DNA of 64,000 nucleotides from Armatimonadota bacterium (lineage in GTDB: Bacteria; Armatimonadota; Zipacnadia; Zipacnadales; JABUFB01), in the NCBI GenBank assembly GCA_013314775.1, contig JABUFB010000018.1, forward strand, positions 1 through 64,000, in the 5' to 3' direction. Made by a program: the position numbers and the translations under genes. This document shows positions 19,136 through 29,033 of the stretch, piece by piece (positions within the stretch are counted from its first letter, which is position 1; the number at the start of each line of letters is the position of its first letter). The notes under the pieces were generated by a model. The model was given only the letters and a program-made list of their open reading frames with translations. It was not told the DNA's origin and ran no database searches.

Positions 19136-19155
19136 ACTCAATTTTGACTCAATTT
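19136..19155. repeat. Two tandem ACTCAATTT repeats, 11-base period
   Basis: ACTCAATTT occurs at 19136-19144 and 19147-19155 in the gap upstream of the PEP-CTERM gene. One helical turn separates the copies, as for a regulator bound on one face. It may be chance AT-rich sequence. Confidence 0.25.
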
Positions 19156-19173
19156 GTCCTATAGTCTTCGTCC

Positions 19174-20307
19174 CTATCGCCTGTCTCCGCCCAGTTCCCG
19201 ACAGCAGTCCACCACGAACCGCGTCTGTTTCATGGTCCGGTGCGGATAGCCCGCCACGCTCAGGATGAAATGGTCCCATGGCTCAGCCTCGCGGATCATC
19301 GCGTGGATGCCGGCCCGCGTTGCCTCGAGGTCGTCCATGGGTTCTGCAAGCTGCTGGACCCCCGCCATGATGGTGATCCGGTCGCCCAGCGCCCGGCGGC
19401 CTTCGCCCACCGTCACATTTCCCAGAGGCGGGATGGTGAAGGCATGCACCGCGTCCATGCGCGTCTGCCGATACAGGGGCAGCAGGTCGCGGATCAGCCC
19501 GCAGGAGTGGTGGAAGTAAAACTTGCCCGCATCATGCGCGGCTTCCGCCCGGGTGTTGGTGAGGTCGATGTTGCAGGTCTCGAACATCGCCGGAGAGATC
19601 GCGGTGGTCGAGGTGTCATCAACGGTGACGACAACATCCACGTCGGACCGCACCCCCACGGCCAGGCGCTTCAGGTAGTTGCGCTCCATCGACGCGAACA
19701 GAGCCAGCAGGTCCTCGCGGGCATCGGCCCACAGGTAGGCCAGCGTCGCCACACCCGAGTAAACGCGGAACATCATCCCCAGCGGGGTGCCCTCCATGGG
19801 GCCCAGAAGCAGGCCGTCATCGGCGATGAGTTCCCGCCGCTTCCGGGTTCGCTCAATGCCCTCCGGGTCAGGCTCGATCAGCTCATCGTCGAAGATGGCG
19901 GCGAGTGCCGGCAGGTCCGCCGGCCCCTTGACGGGATGCTCGGTCCAGTTGCTGGATACCGCGCCGGTGGTGTCGCGGCAGACCCGGATGGTCTCGCGCA
20001 GATCGCCCTCGGGAGTGTGCCAGATGCGCCGCGTGATGTCGCCGTCGGTCTCTTGTTCCACCTCCACCTTACGGCGGGTGATACGCACCGGCATGCCGAA
20101 CCAGTCGCAGATATCGAGTCCGAGGGCGCGGGAGAAGATGACGGTCGCCTCGCCGCCCCAGTGCACATCCCCCAGCGCCCGGGCAAGCTCCGGGTCCATC
20201 TCTTCGCTGCTCGGGCGGTTGTACGGGTCACAATGCCCGGTGACCGGCAGCCAGTGCGGGGTCTCGTGACGCAGGACCCGCAACAGGTTCTCGCGGCGCG
20301 TGATCAT
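19174..20307 (-). CDS. Uroporphyrinogen-decarboxylase-family protein (methylcobamide methyltransferase-like)
   Basis: The protein is 377 aa. The ATG at 20307 has GAGGGAG 9 bases upstream and starts with MITRRENLLRVLRHE, the standard opening of this family; the TTG at 20355 is discarded. The chain ends with a barrel of URO-D type. HHSCG (about residues 265-269) resembles the His-x-Cys zinc site of MtbA/MtaA-type methyltransferases, and GVQQLAEPMDD lies near the C-terminus. It is unlikely to be the heme enzyme HemE, because neighbours are not heme genes and the sequence is typical of the many paralogues in such genomes. The role could be corrinoid-dependent methyl transfer. It lies 44 bases downstream of the sialidase gene, probably in one transcript. 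Confidence 0.75.
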   Translation of the reverse strand: MITRRENLLRVLRHETPHWLPVTGHCDPYNRPSSEEMDPELARALGDVHWGGEATVIFSRALGLDICDWFGMPVRITRRKVEVEQETDGDITRRIWHTPEGDLRETIRVCRDTTGAVSSNWTEHPVKGPADLPALAAIFDDELIEPDPEGIERTRKRRELIADDGLLLGPMEGTPLGMMFRVYSGVATLAYLWADAREDLLALFASMERNYLKRLAVGVRSDVDVVVTVDDTSTTAISPAMFETCNIDLTNTRAEAAHDAGKFYFHHSCGLIRDLLPLYRQTRMDAVHAFTIPPLGNVTVGEGRRALGDRITIMAGVQQLAEPMDDLEATRAGIHAMIREAEPWDHFILSVAGYPHRTMKQTRFVVDCCRELGGDRR

Positions 20308-20351
20308 CGCAAATCGCTCCCTCGAGAGCGCGCGGATTGCGCGCGCGCAGG

Positions 20352-21350
20352 TCAATGCAGGTCCTCGCGGGTGAAGACGCTGAGCAGGATTTCCCCCGCA
20401 CCGCCGCGGTCCCGGTCGTGAACCGCGTAGATGGTGCCGTCGCTGGAGAAGGCCGCGTCGGGATAGCTCACACTGTCTCGCGGGTCCAGCACGATCATCT
20501 GCTGCCAGGTCGCGCCCTCATCGGAAGACACGCAGGCGACGATTCCCGTGCGCTTCGTCGGGTCCGGGCTATTGATGAGCAGCCAGTCTCCATCAGGCAG
20601 CCTGCGGACAAAGAATCGCGACCCGGGGTTGGGAATGCCCGTTGGCTCGCCGGCCCCCCAGGTGCGGCCGCGATCTTCCGACAGGCTCTGCCAGATCACT
20701 CCCGCGCCTGTGCGGATATACATGACCAATGCGCCGTCGGAACGCTCGACGATCATGTTCTCCAGCGCCCAGTTTGGGGCTTCGACCGCTCCATGCAGTG
20801 TCCAGGTGCGGCCTTCGTCGGTGGAGATGCCCACGCCCTGCAACTGTCCGGGCCCGGCGAACCAGTCGGAAACGGTGCGTGAGGCATGGGTCACCGGCAT
20901 GAGCCACTCGCCCGTTGAAAGGACCGTGGGCTTGTTCATGCGGAAACTGAAGGGCGCCTCGTAGCCCACCCGGAACTCCTCACTCCAGACCGGGTCAGCA
21001 GCATCGGGCGCCGCGCAGGTCATAGCGAAGACCCCGTGTTCGGCGGCATCCTTATTGCCCCGATTGAAGATGAGCCAGAGCACACCATTGGGAGCGAGCC
21101 AGAGGGTCGGGTCGAAGGCGCGGAAGCCGTCCCGGGGAGAGGCAATGATCGCGGGCACTGAGAAGGTCCGCCCGCTGTCGTCGCTGGTGACCATATACAG
21201 CCGGTTGTCGGGATGGGGCTCCTTGTCGCCGCCCGAGAACCACACCACGAACAGGCGGCCGCCGGGCGTCAATTCCACTCCCGGGATACCCGCCCAGAGT
21301 TCCCCAATCGCTGCTTTGTTGCTGACAACCTGCTGAAGTCGCACGGACAC
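20352..21350 (-). CDS. Sialidase / BNR-repeat neuraminidase-like protein
   Basis: The protein is 332 aa with no signal peptide. The GTG at 21350 is close to AAGGG, and a second GTG two codons on (VRLQQ) has better spacing, so the start is uncertain by a few residues. Four Asp-box motifs of the type S-x-D-x-G-x-T-(W/F) are visible: SDDSGRTF, STDEGRTW, SEDRGRTW and SSDEGATW. These mark a six-bladed beta-propeller of the exo-alpha-sialidase (GH33) superfamily. An early arginine expected in GH33 is not obvious, so the activity may be on another sugar. It sits upstream of the URO-D-family gene. Confidence 0.75.
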   Translation of the reverse strand: MSVRLQQVVSNKAAIGELWAGIPGVELTPGGRLFVVWFSGGDKEPHPDNRLYMVTSDDSGRTFSVPAIIASPRDGFRAFDPTLWLAPNGVLWLIFNRGNKDAAEHGVFAMTCAAPDAADPVWSEEFRVGYEAPFSFRMNKPTVLSTGEWLMPVTHASRTVSDWFAGPGQLQGVGISTDEGRTWTLHGAVEAPNWALENMIVERSDGALVMYIRTGAGVIWQSLSEDRGRTWGAGEPTGIPNPGSRFFVRRLPDGDWLLINSPDPTKRTGIVACVSSDEGATWQQMIVLDPRDSVSYPDAAFSSDGTIYAVHDRDRGGAGEILLSVFTREDLH

Positions 21351-21778
21351 TCATCCCTTCGGCCTTGGACCTGAGACAGCCCCGATCACTTCGCCCTGGG
21401 TGCTGTCCTCCCTCCCCGGAAGGCAATCAGAAAGTGGAGCGGGAAATGTTCAGTATCGTGTGTAGTGCGCGGAAGGTCACGACGAGACCCCCACAACTGG
21501 ATCGCGCCGGTGTACCCGGTGGCCGTAGAGGACAGGCATTGACGTTGAGCGCGGACGGAAGGCGAACGACGTGACCGTGCGTTCCGGCGAGGGTTTGCCC
21601 GGGGGCAGGCAGTCGCCGCGGAACCTGCCGGGCGCCTCCAGCGGGTCCGCTCGCGCCGGCTTGCGATACCACGGCCGGTGTTTCCCTGAACAGAAAGATC
21701 GCCAGGCCTGTCACGCACCGCCTTTGCTCGCACTATATACTCCTGCAGGACCGATTCCTGCCGGAATGGGAGGAGTAC
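21351..21778. other. Divergent intergenic region, sialidase / addB
   Basis: No convincing gene lies here. Near its right end a TATACT (21736-21741) is followed by a 6-bp hairpin (GCAGGA 21745-21750 with TCCTGC 21756-21761) just before the addB ribosome site. The matching -35 box is poor, so the addB promoter is only suggested. On the minus strand GATACT with an upstream GTGACC 17 bases away is a weak candidate for the sialidase gene. Confidence 0.35.
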
Positions 21779-24700
21779 ATGCCCGCACAGTGGATCGTCC
21801 ATTTGACAACACGCAGCGGTCTCGAAGGGGGCCTGGTTGAGACATACCGGGCCGAAGCCGCGCGTCTCGGGAGCGACGGTGTCGCTCTCCTCACGCCGAC
21901 CCAGGCGGCCGCTGAGATCGCCCGGAGGCTTGTGGTATCCGGAAGCAATGCCGGGGCTCTCCTGGACCCGCGCATCATGACCTTCCCACAACTTGCGGAC
22001 GCGCTGCTAGTGGCAAACCACACCTCATCGCGGCAGCTCACGGCGACCCAGCGGGAACTGCTTGTGGCGGATGTTCTGGCGGAACTGGCGCAGGAGCCGG
22101 AGCTGGAATACCTGCGGGCCACTCACACGTGCAAAGGCACCATCGGCGCAATCTGCAACCTCCTCGATGAGCTGAAGCGCGGCGGGGTGTCCTCCGATGA
22201 TCTGCCCGAACTGGTGTCGAAGGCCGTTCCAGGCCACCCCGCGAACCAGGCCGTCTCGCTGGTTTTCGCGCGTTACCAGGACCGCCTGCAGGAACTGGCC
22301 CTGTATGACGAGCCGGGCCTCTTCTGGAACGCACTTGACCTGCTGGAGAATGGCAAGCGGCGGCCGCTGGAGGATTTGCGGGTGCTCCTGCTGGACGGGT
22401 TCCAGGAGTTCACCACCACCCAGACCCGGATGCTGGAGGAACTGGGGAACTGGCTGGAGCGCATCGAATTGCGGCTGTGGCTGGATCCTTGCCGGGAGCA
22501 GATGACGCCGCGCGCGGCGGCAACCCGCAACTGGCTGGCCGATGCCATGCATGCTGAGATGCGCCCGGACACCCTCTCCGAGCCTGAACCCGCAACGGAC
22601 CTGGACCACCTGCGCGCGCGCGTCTTCTCCCTCGACCCTGCCGGGCTTGCCCAGGCTGACGGAACGGTGAAGGTGCTGGAAGTCGCCGGCGGGACGGTGG
22701 GCGAGTGTCGAGAGATCGCGCGCCGCATCAAGCTGCAACTGGCCGAAAATCCAGACCTGCCACCCAATCGCATCGCGATTGTGCTGCGCTCCTGGGATAC
22801 GGGCTACGATACGGCCCTTCACCAGGCTCTCGAGTGGTACGGCGTCCCCGCGGATTTCGCGCGGGGACCGCGGCTGTCTTCAGTCCCGGCGGTACAGGCG
22901 GCGCTGGACATCCTGGATGTGGTAGTTGGCAGGTGGCGGCGCCAGGACGTGATCAAGCTCCTGAACAACGGCTATGTCAGTCCGAAAGACAGCAAGTACG
23001 GGAAGGTGCGGGCGCAGCGATTGGAGCGTCTGGCCATGGAGGCCGGGATTGTCGGCGGTGGGGATGACGACACCCCGGCCAGGCAGTGGAAGGCGGCGCT
23101 CAACCGCCTTGGTCACCGGTTGGGGGAGGAACGGAGACGCCGGCGCGCACTCGAAGATGCCCTGGGCATCGTCCCGGAAAGCGAAGATCAGCTGCGGGTG
23201 CTGGAGGATGAAGACGGCGACCGGTTGCGCACCCTTGGAGCCCTCGACGCGGCACTCGAGCAGGTCGAGAGAGCGGTGAATCTGGTGGATGCCCTGGACG
23301 ATCTGCTGCGGCCGCTGGCCACTGCCAAATCTCTGTCTGGCGCGTCGCTGGCCTTCGGGGAGATCATCAAGGCCCTGGGCATCATTGATTCAGCCGAAAA
23401 AGGCGATGCAAGTCGCGTGGCTTTGGATTTGCAGGGGCTCGATGGCTTGTCGACGATCCTGAGGGAGATCACGGAAGCCCCGGAAGTGCTCCGGATCACA
23501 GGCGAGGTGGGTGTGGCCCAGTTCGCCGCGTGCATCCGCGACGCCTGCGGGTCTGCACGCTTGCCCGGCAATCGCCACCGGCGCTGCGGGGTGCAGGTGC
23601 TTGAGGCCTCCCAGGCGGCGCTCGAGCGTTTCGACACCGTGTTCGTTCCCGGCCTGCGCGACGGGTTGTTCCCGGCGCGCCCCCGGCAGGATGTGTTCTA
23701 CGGGGATGCGGAACGCGAGAGACTGCAGCAGGACCTGCCCGGCCTTCGCCCGCGCCTGGGAGACCGGCATGATGACGAGCACCTGCTCTACGCGGCGCTG
23801 GCGGCTGCCGAAGGAGAGGTCTGGCTGTCCTATCCGCTCTCCGAAGCCAATGGTGCCCCGGTGCTGCGGTCGTCGTACGTAGACGAGGTCCTCCGACACT
23901 GGAAACTTGCCGGTGATTCGGAGTTGGCGGCAAGGATAATCACCACCCGGCGGCAGTCCGAAGTCATCGCCGGGCCGGACGAAGTCGCCAACTACCCTGA
24001 GCTCCTGGAAGCGATCCAGCGGCCGCACGCAGGAGCCAGTCTCCAGGGCCTGATCAACTTCGCCGAAAACATCGTGCCGCCCGACGAACTACCGGCCCTT
24101 GCGCAGGTCCGGAGGCTCGCGCTGGTCGAGGCCTTGCGTTCCCAGGGTGACGGGCCTTTCTGCGGGGTCCTCAAAGATCAGGCGATTCTTACCGAGCTGG
24201 ACGAACGCTACGGCCCCGAACACACGTATTCGGTGAGCCAGCTCAACACCTATGCAGGGTGCCCAATGCGCTTCTTCCTGGAGAGAGTGCTGGGCCTGGA
24301 GGCCCCCACGGAACCGATGGAGGCCATCGACCGGCGCGATCTGGGGCTTGTCGCGCACCGCATCCTGGCCAGGTTTTTCGGCCCGCGGACCATCGGGAAT
24401 GATGACTGCAAGCCGATCACGGCGGAGAACCTGTGCACAGCGAAAGCCGCGCTGTCCCAATGCGTCGCGGCTGTGGGCAGCGAACTGGATTCCCTGGCAC
24501 GCGGCGCGGCCCAGGTCTGGGCGCGGGCGATGGAACGGCTGGAGGAGGACCTTCTCGCCCTGCTGGAGTTCGAGGCCGAACGCAATGCCGGGGAACAGGG
24601 CAGGAGGCGGACGTGGTCGCCACCACGGCAAGTGAGGGCAGTGGAGGCGGTTTTCGGCAAGAACGGGGAGTTTGTGGTTACGCCCCCGGACTGCGAACCG

Positions 24701-25159
24701 GTGAAGCTGCGAGGCCGCATCGACCGGGTGGACCTGACTGAGTACGAGGGCAGGCGCTACTGGGTGATCTGGGACTACAAGACCGGCACAGGTGTATCGG
24801 CGAACCTCGTACGCGCAGGGGCCGACCTGCAGCTTCCCGTCTACGCGCTGGCCGTGAGACAGCTGTATCCGAATGAGACGGATGACTGCCACCTGTGGGG
24901 GTACTACCGGGTCACGCGTCCCGTGGGTTGGACCAGCGTGGTGATGGGCAAAGCCGGTGAGGAAACGGCGCGTATGCTGGACGAGATCGTGGAAGAGGCG
25001 AAGAGGAAGATTGCGCAGTACGTCGCGGACATCCGCGCGGGCAGATTCGCGCCTGTCCCCAACGAGTCCCTGCGGCCCTGCCGCTACTGCGACTTCCGCA
25101 GCATATGTCGAGCGGGTTCGTTGATAGGCACTTCATCCACACCGGGGAGGGAGCAGTGA
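21779..25159 (+). CDS. addB: AddB subunit of AddAB helicase-nuclease
   Basis: The protein is 1126 aa, the normal AddB length. GGAGGAG precedes the ATG. AddB pairs with AddA to resect double-strand breaks for recombination. The C-terminal nuclease domain is complete, with DYKTG near residue 1000. The iron-sulfur 'staple' cysteines are present: one in YAGCPMRFF near 828, and Cys1101, 1104 and 1110 in CRYCDFRSIC. The N-terminus, IVHLTTRSGLEGG, lacks the GxGKT Walker A that Bacillus AddB has, so this subunit probably does not hydrolyse ATP. It overlaps addA (TGATG at 25157-25161). Confidence 0.93.
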   Translation: MPAQWIVHLTTRSGLEGGLVETYRAEAARLGSDGVALLTPTQAAAEIARRLVVSGSNAGALLDPRIMTFPQLADALLVANHTSSRQLTATQRELLVADVLAELAQEPELEYLRATHTCKGTIGAICNLLDELKRGGVSSDDLPELVSKAVPGHPANQAVSLVFARYQDRLQELALYDEPGLFWNALDLLENGKRRPLEDLRVLLLDGFQEFTTTQTRMLEELGNWLERIELRLWLDPCREQMTPRAAATRNWLADAMHAEMRPDTLSEPEPATDLDHLRARVFSLDPAGLAQADGTVKVLEVAGGTVGECREIARRIKLQLAENPDLPPNRIAIVLRSWDTGYDTALHQALEWYGVPADFARGPRLSSVPAVQAALDILDVVVGRWRRQDVIKLLNNGYVSPKDSKYGKVRAQRLERLAMEAGIVGGGDDDTPARQWKAALNRLGHRLGEERRRRRALEDALGIVPESEDQLRVLEDEDGDRLRTLGALDAALEQVERAVNLVDALDDLLRPLATAKSLSGASLAFGEIIKALGIIDSAEKGDASRVALDLQGLDGLSTILREITEAPEVLRITGEVGVAQFAACIRDACGSARLPGNRHRRCGVQVLEASQAALERFDTVFVPGLRDGLFPARPRQDVFYGDAERERLQQDLPGLRPRLGDRHDDEHLLYAALAAAEGEVWLSYPLSEANGAPVLRSSYVDEVLRHWKLAGDSELAARIITTRRQSEVIAGPDEVANYPELLEAIQRPHAGASLQGLINFAENIVPPDELPALAQVRRLALVEALRSQGDGPFCGVLKDQAILTELDERYGPEHTYSVSQLNTYAGCPMRFFLERVLGLEAPTEPMEAIDRRDLGLVAHRILARFFGPRTIGNDDCKPITAENLCTAKAALSQCVAAVGSELDSLARGAAQVWARAMERLEEDLLALLEFEAERNAGEQGRRRTWSPPRQVRAVEAVFGKNGEFVVTPPDCEPVKLRGRIDRVDLTEYEGRRYWVIWDYKTGTGVSANLVRAGADLQLPVYALAVRQLYPNETDDCHLWGYYRVTRPVGWTSVVMGKAGEETARMLDEIVEEAKRKIAQYVADIRAGRFAPVPNESLRPCRYCDFRSICRAGSLIGTSSTPGREQ

Positions 25160-28100
25160 TGATCGAGCGCACTCCGCAAGTGACGCCGGAAATGGACACC
25201 AACGCCCTGCGGCAGGAGATCATGGCGAACACCGACAGGCACCAGTTCCTCGGAGCAGGCGCGGGCGCGGGGAAGACCACGGTGCTTGTGGGGCATTACT
25301 TCGAGCTGCTCCGGGCGGGACTGCGGCCCTCCCAACTGGTGGCGGTCACGTTCACCGATAAGGCCGCGGCCGAGATGAAAGCCAGGCTGCGGGAGAAGTG
25401 TCGGGAAAAGGCGGTCGAAGCGCGCGATGCCCGAGACCTTTCGGCAGATGACTGGGAGGGGCTCTTACACGAGATTGAGACCGCACCCATCAGCACCATC
25501 CACGCGCTGTGCGCCCGGCTGTTGCGGGAGAACTCTCTGGCGGCGGGCCTCGACCCGGACTTTGCCGTGCTGGACGAGATTGATTCACGCATCCTGTTGG
25601 ATGACGTGGTTCGGCGGACGCTGCTTTCTCGCCTGGGCAAGGAGCCAACAGCAGACAGTCTCGTGGTGGCGCTGGGGTATGACGAGGCGGTCAGCCATAT
25701 CACGAAACTGGTACAGGACCGGGTACAGGTGGAGGCCGTGCTGGCCGACACGCGCTACGACACGGAGGAAGCGTTGCTAGGACATTGGCAGGAGCTCGGG
25801 CGCCAGTACCTCGCAGAGCGGCTCCACGGGATGCTCGAAAGCGATGAGTGGGTCGACGCGATGGCGATCGTGACCGCGAAGCAGGAGCCCCAAAAGCCGG
25901 CGACCGATGCACTGGAACGCAAACGCATCGCAGTGGCACAGTGCATCGACAAGAGCGGTCTTCTCAACTGGACCCTGGAGGCAGGTCCCGAGGCCATCGC
26001 GCAAGCGGTCGTTGCTCTGGCCGAAAGCACCCGGGCAGTCGGGGCCGTTGGCAATGCGGGAGCGGCGGGAGTCTGGGGCACGGCACTGGCGGAGATGAGA
26101 GCGGCGCTGCGACTGTTTCTGAACAAGGAAGGCCTTCTGCAGACGACCGCCGCGGAGATCGAAACACTCCAGTCACAGACAGAGGACGACCGCGCCTGCG
26201 CCAGGCTAACTTGCGCCCTGGTGGCCGAGGTGAAGGCGGCCATCGGAGCGTATGCGCAGGCAAAGGACGAAGCCTCCGCGCTGGATTTCGAGGACCTCAT
26301 GGAGCGCACGCGGTGGCTCTGGCAGGAGCACCCAGAGGCGCTCGAACGCACTCGCCGGGGCCTTCGGCATGTGATGATCGACGAGTTCCAGGACACGAAC
26401 ACCCTCCAGAAACAGGTGCTCTGGCCCCTCGTCACCGGGGAGCCCTATGACCCCGCGAACCCCGTCGCATTGCCCGAAAAGGGCGTGCGCCTGTTCGTGG
26501 TGGGCGATGCGAAACAGTCCATCTATCGCTTTCGTAATGCCGACGTCACGGTCTTCAACGCGACCCGCCGGGAGATGCTCAGTGGAGCATCGCGGGTGGA
26601 TGAGCTGACCCGCAACTTCCGCTCGACCCAGGGACTCATCGGTGTCTTCAATGAGCTGTTCGCGCACCCGGCCGTAATGGGTGAGGAGGCCGAAAATCTC
26701 TGGGAGGCCACCTATGCGAAGATGCAGGCGGTCCGGGGCAATCCTGCGGACCAGACGCCGCTGGAGATTCACCTGCTCACCGAGCAAAAAGGCTCCCGCG
26801 GGGAATCAGCGGGGAACGACAGTGACGAGGGGGAGGAGATCGACACCACATCCCTCCGTACCCGGGAAGCCAGGTGGATTGCGGGCAGGCTGGTGGAACT
26901 GCTGCAGTCCGGCGACTTCCGGGTGCAACACGAGAAGGGCGAAGATGCGCCGTGGGAGCCGATCAGGCCGGGGGACATCGCGATTCTGTTCCGAGCCATG
27001 AAGGACGTGGCCTTGTACGAGCAAGCATTGCGGGATGCGGGCTTGCCCTATTATCTCGTGGTGGGGCGCGGGTTCTTCGCCGCCCAGGAAGTTCAGGATG
27101 TTGCCAATGTCCTGCGGGCCATCGAGAATGAGCTGGATGACATCGCCCTGGTGGGCGCCCTGCGCTCGCCCATGTTCGGTTTGTCCGACGAGACCCTGTA
27201 TCGGCTGGGGCAGATACGCGTCGGATCATGGATGAACCGCCTTCGCACGGCGGCGATCGGTTCGAGAGAGAGCGGGGAACCCGGACCGGAGCAGTTGGTC
27301 GACCCGGACCAGAAAGAACTTGTCATCCGTGCGTTCAAGATTCTCCAGGACTTCCATGACCACAAGAACCGTCTGCCGCTCTCGGCTCTGGTGCAGCGCA
27401 TTGTGGACCGCACGGGGTTCACGGCGGTGCTCGCGGGACAGTTCGGCGGCCGCCAGATGGTCTCCAATGTGCGCAAGCTGGTGGAGCTTGCCGGGGAGTT
27501 CGAGGCCGGACAGAAGACCCAGGGTCGGGGGAGCCTGAGGGACTTCGTGGAGCACATCCGGCGGATGACCACCGACGAGGTGCGTGAGGGACAGGCGCCT
27601 ATCGAAGAGGAGGCGGGCGACTGCATCAAGCTCATCACCTACCACTCCGCCAAAGGGCTCCAGTGGCCGGTGGTGGTTGTGCCGGATCTGTGCCGCAAGC
27701 CGGGCGGCGGCTTTTCACTGCCGTACCGCCACCACCGGGACTTCGGCCTTGTGGTGAAGACCACTCGCCTGAGAAAGCAGGAAAACGGCGACAGCTACTG
27801 GCCGGCGCTTGGAAGGCAGATCGACAACCGCAATAAGGCCGAAGAAGACGCCGAAAACCGCCGGCTTTTCTATGTGGCCGCAACCCGCGCCCAGGACCTG
27901 CTGATCCTGTCGGGGGTGGCGTTCGTGAATAAGGATGGCGGCATGTCCAAGGACGCCGAGAAAGGCCCTCTCGGTTGGATCAATGAGGCGCTGCCGGGCT
28001 GCCTTTGGATGGACGCGGGGAACCCGCCACAGGAGACCCTCCGCCGCTGGGACAATGGGTCACTCATAAAGGTCGAGGGCCTCGCGGCCGGCGAGGCAAC

Positions 28101-29001
28101 GTACGAGGCCTCCCCGTCTGCGCAGCCAACCGCGAAGGTTCCCGATACGAGGACCCTCGCGCGGCGCATCGCCGCCATCTCTCCGGCAGCCACAGGCCAG
28201 GCGCACTTCACAGCGACGGAACTGTCCCAGTACTGCCACTGCCCGCGGCTGTACGAGTTGCAGACGAGACTGGGGCTGCCTGCCGGTGCGCCGGCCTTCG
28301 GCAGCGGATCTGATTCCTCGCGCCTGAACTCCGTGGAGCTGGGCACCGTGGTGCACCGGGTCCTGCAGCTCGTGGGCACCGAGGGGCTCCCGGAGCTGGA
28401 CCGCCTCGTGCCCCCCGATGCCGACATGCTCTACATGGACACACTTCTCGATAAGCGCGCAGCCGAAGAGCGCCAGGTTATCCGCCGGCAGGTTCAGCAG
28501 TTCCTGGATCACGACCTGTACAAGGCGCTGTTCACTTCCAGCAGCCGCCTGCGGTCCGAAGTGGGCCTGACTACCCTGATCGATGTCGACGGTCTACAGG
28601 TGGTGGTGGAAGGGAAAATCGACGCGCTGGTGGAGACCGAGGACGGGAAACTCCACCTGCTGGATTACAAGACCGGTCGCGAAGACATGGCAAAGGACAG
28701 GCAGTACCGGGTTCAGCTTGGTCTTTATTGCCACGCGGTCCTGCAAGCGAGGGGTGTGGTCCCGGAGAGCGCGCGGCTGGTCTATCTGTCCCGAGACGGT
28801 ATCCAGACGCCGGACCTGGGGCCGGTGACGGACCTGATGGATAGCGCTCTGGATTCGGCGAGGGTTGCGGTCCGAGGCATCTGGCAGGGCGACTTCTCCC
28901 GCCGTGAGGTCGCCTGTGACCACTGCCCGGGCCGGTGGCTGTGCAGGCACACTGCCCAGGTGGCAGGGGTGGCCGCGTCAGGGGCAGGGGATCGCGAGTA
29001 G
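25159..29001 (+). CDS. addA: AddA subunit of AddAB helicase-nuclease
   Basis: The protein is 1280 aa from the ATG at 25159, which overlaps the addB stop and follows a GGGGAGGGAG site; the longer frame from 25105 is rejected. UvrD/Rep-type helicase motifs are in order: Walker A GAGAGKTT (about 34-41), DEFQDTN (about 408), VGDAKQSIYRFR, TYHSAKGLQWPVV and FYVAATRAQDL. The RecB-type nuclease has LLDYKTG near 1168-1172. It also carries a four-cysteine pattern like AddB's: Cys1026/1028 in YCHCPRLYE and Cys1253, 1256, 1262 in CDHCPGRWLC. A metal cluster in AddA is unusual, since in the Bacillus enzyme only AddB has it. Confidence 0.93.
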   Translation: MIERTPQVTPEMDTNALRQEIMANTDRHQFLGAGAGAGKTTVLVGHYFELLRAGLRPSQLVAVTFTDKAAAEMKARLREKCREKAVEARDARDLSADDWEGLLHEIETAPISTIHALCARLLRENSLAAGLDPDFAVLDEIDSRILLDDVVRRTLLSRLGKEPTADSLVVALGYDEAVSHITKLVQDRVQVEAVLADTRYDTEEALLGHWQELGRQYLAERLHGMLESDEWVDAMAIVTAKQEPQKPATDALERKRIAVAQCIDKSGLLNWTLEAGPEAIAQAVVALAESTRAVGAVGNAGAAGVWGTALAEMRAALRLFLNKEGLLQTTAAEIETLQSQTEDDRACARLTCALVAEVKAAIGAYAQAKDEASALDFEDLMERTRWLWQEHPEALERTRRGLRHVMIDEFQDTNTLQKQVLWPLVTGEPYDPANPVALPEKGVRLFVVGDAKQSIYRFRNADVTVFNATRREMLSGASRVDELTRNFRSTQGLIGVFNELFAHPAVMGEEAENLWEATYAKMQAVRGNPADQTPLEIHLLTEQKGSRGESAGNDSDEGEEIDTTSLRTREARWIAGRLVELLQSGDFRVQHEKGEDAPWEPIRPGDIAILFRAMKDVALYEQALRDAGLPYYLVVGRGFFAAQEVQDVANVLRAIENELDDIALVGALRSPMFGLSDETLYRLGQIRVGSWMNRLRTAAIGSRESGEPGPEQLVDPDQKELVIRAFKILQDFHDHKNRLPLSALVQRIVDRTGFTAVLAGQFGGRQMVSNVRKLVELAGEFEAGQKTQGRGSLRDFVEHIRRMTTDEVREGQAPIEEEAGDCIKLITYHSAKGLQWPVVVVPDLCRKPGGGFSLPYRHHRDFGLVVKTTRLRKQENGDSYWPALGRQIDNRNKAEEDAENRRLFYVAATRAQDLLILSGVAFVNKDGGMSKDAEKGPLGWINEALPGCLWMDAGNPPQETLRRWDNGSLIKVEGLAAGEATYEASPSAQPTAKVPDTRTLARRIAAISPAATGQAHFTATELSQYCHCPRLYELQTRLGLPAGAPAFGSGSDSSRLNSVELGTVVHRVLQLVGTEGLPELDRLVPPDADMLYMDTLLDKRAAEERQVIRRQVQQFLDHDLYKALFTSSSRLRSEVGLTTLIDVDGLQVVVEGKIDALVETEDGKLHLLDYKTGREDMAKDRQYRVQLGLYCHAVLQARGVVPESARLVYLSRDGIQTPDLGPVTDLMDSALDSARVAVRGIWQGDFSRREVACDHCPGRWLCRHTAQVAGVAASGAGDRE

Positions 29002-29033
29002 GTCCGCTTGCGCGGGGCAATTCGCGCTTACCA

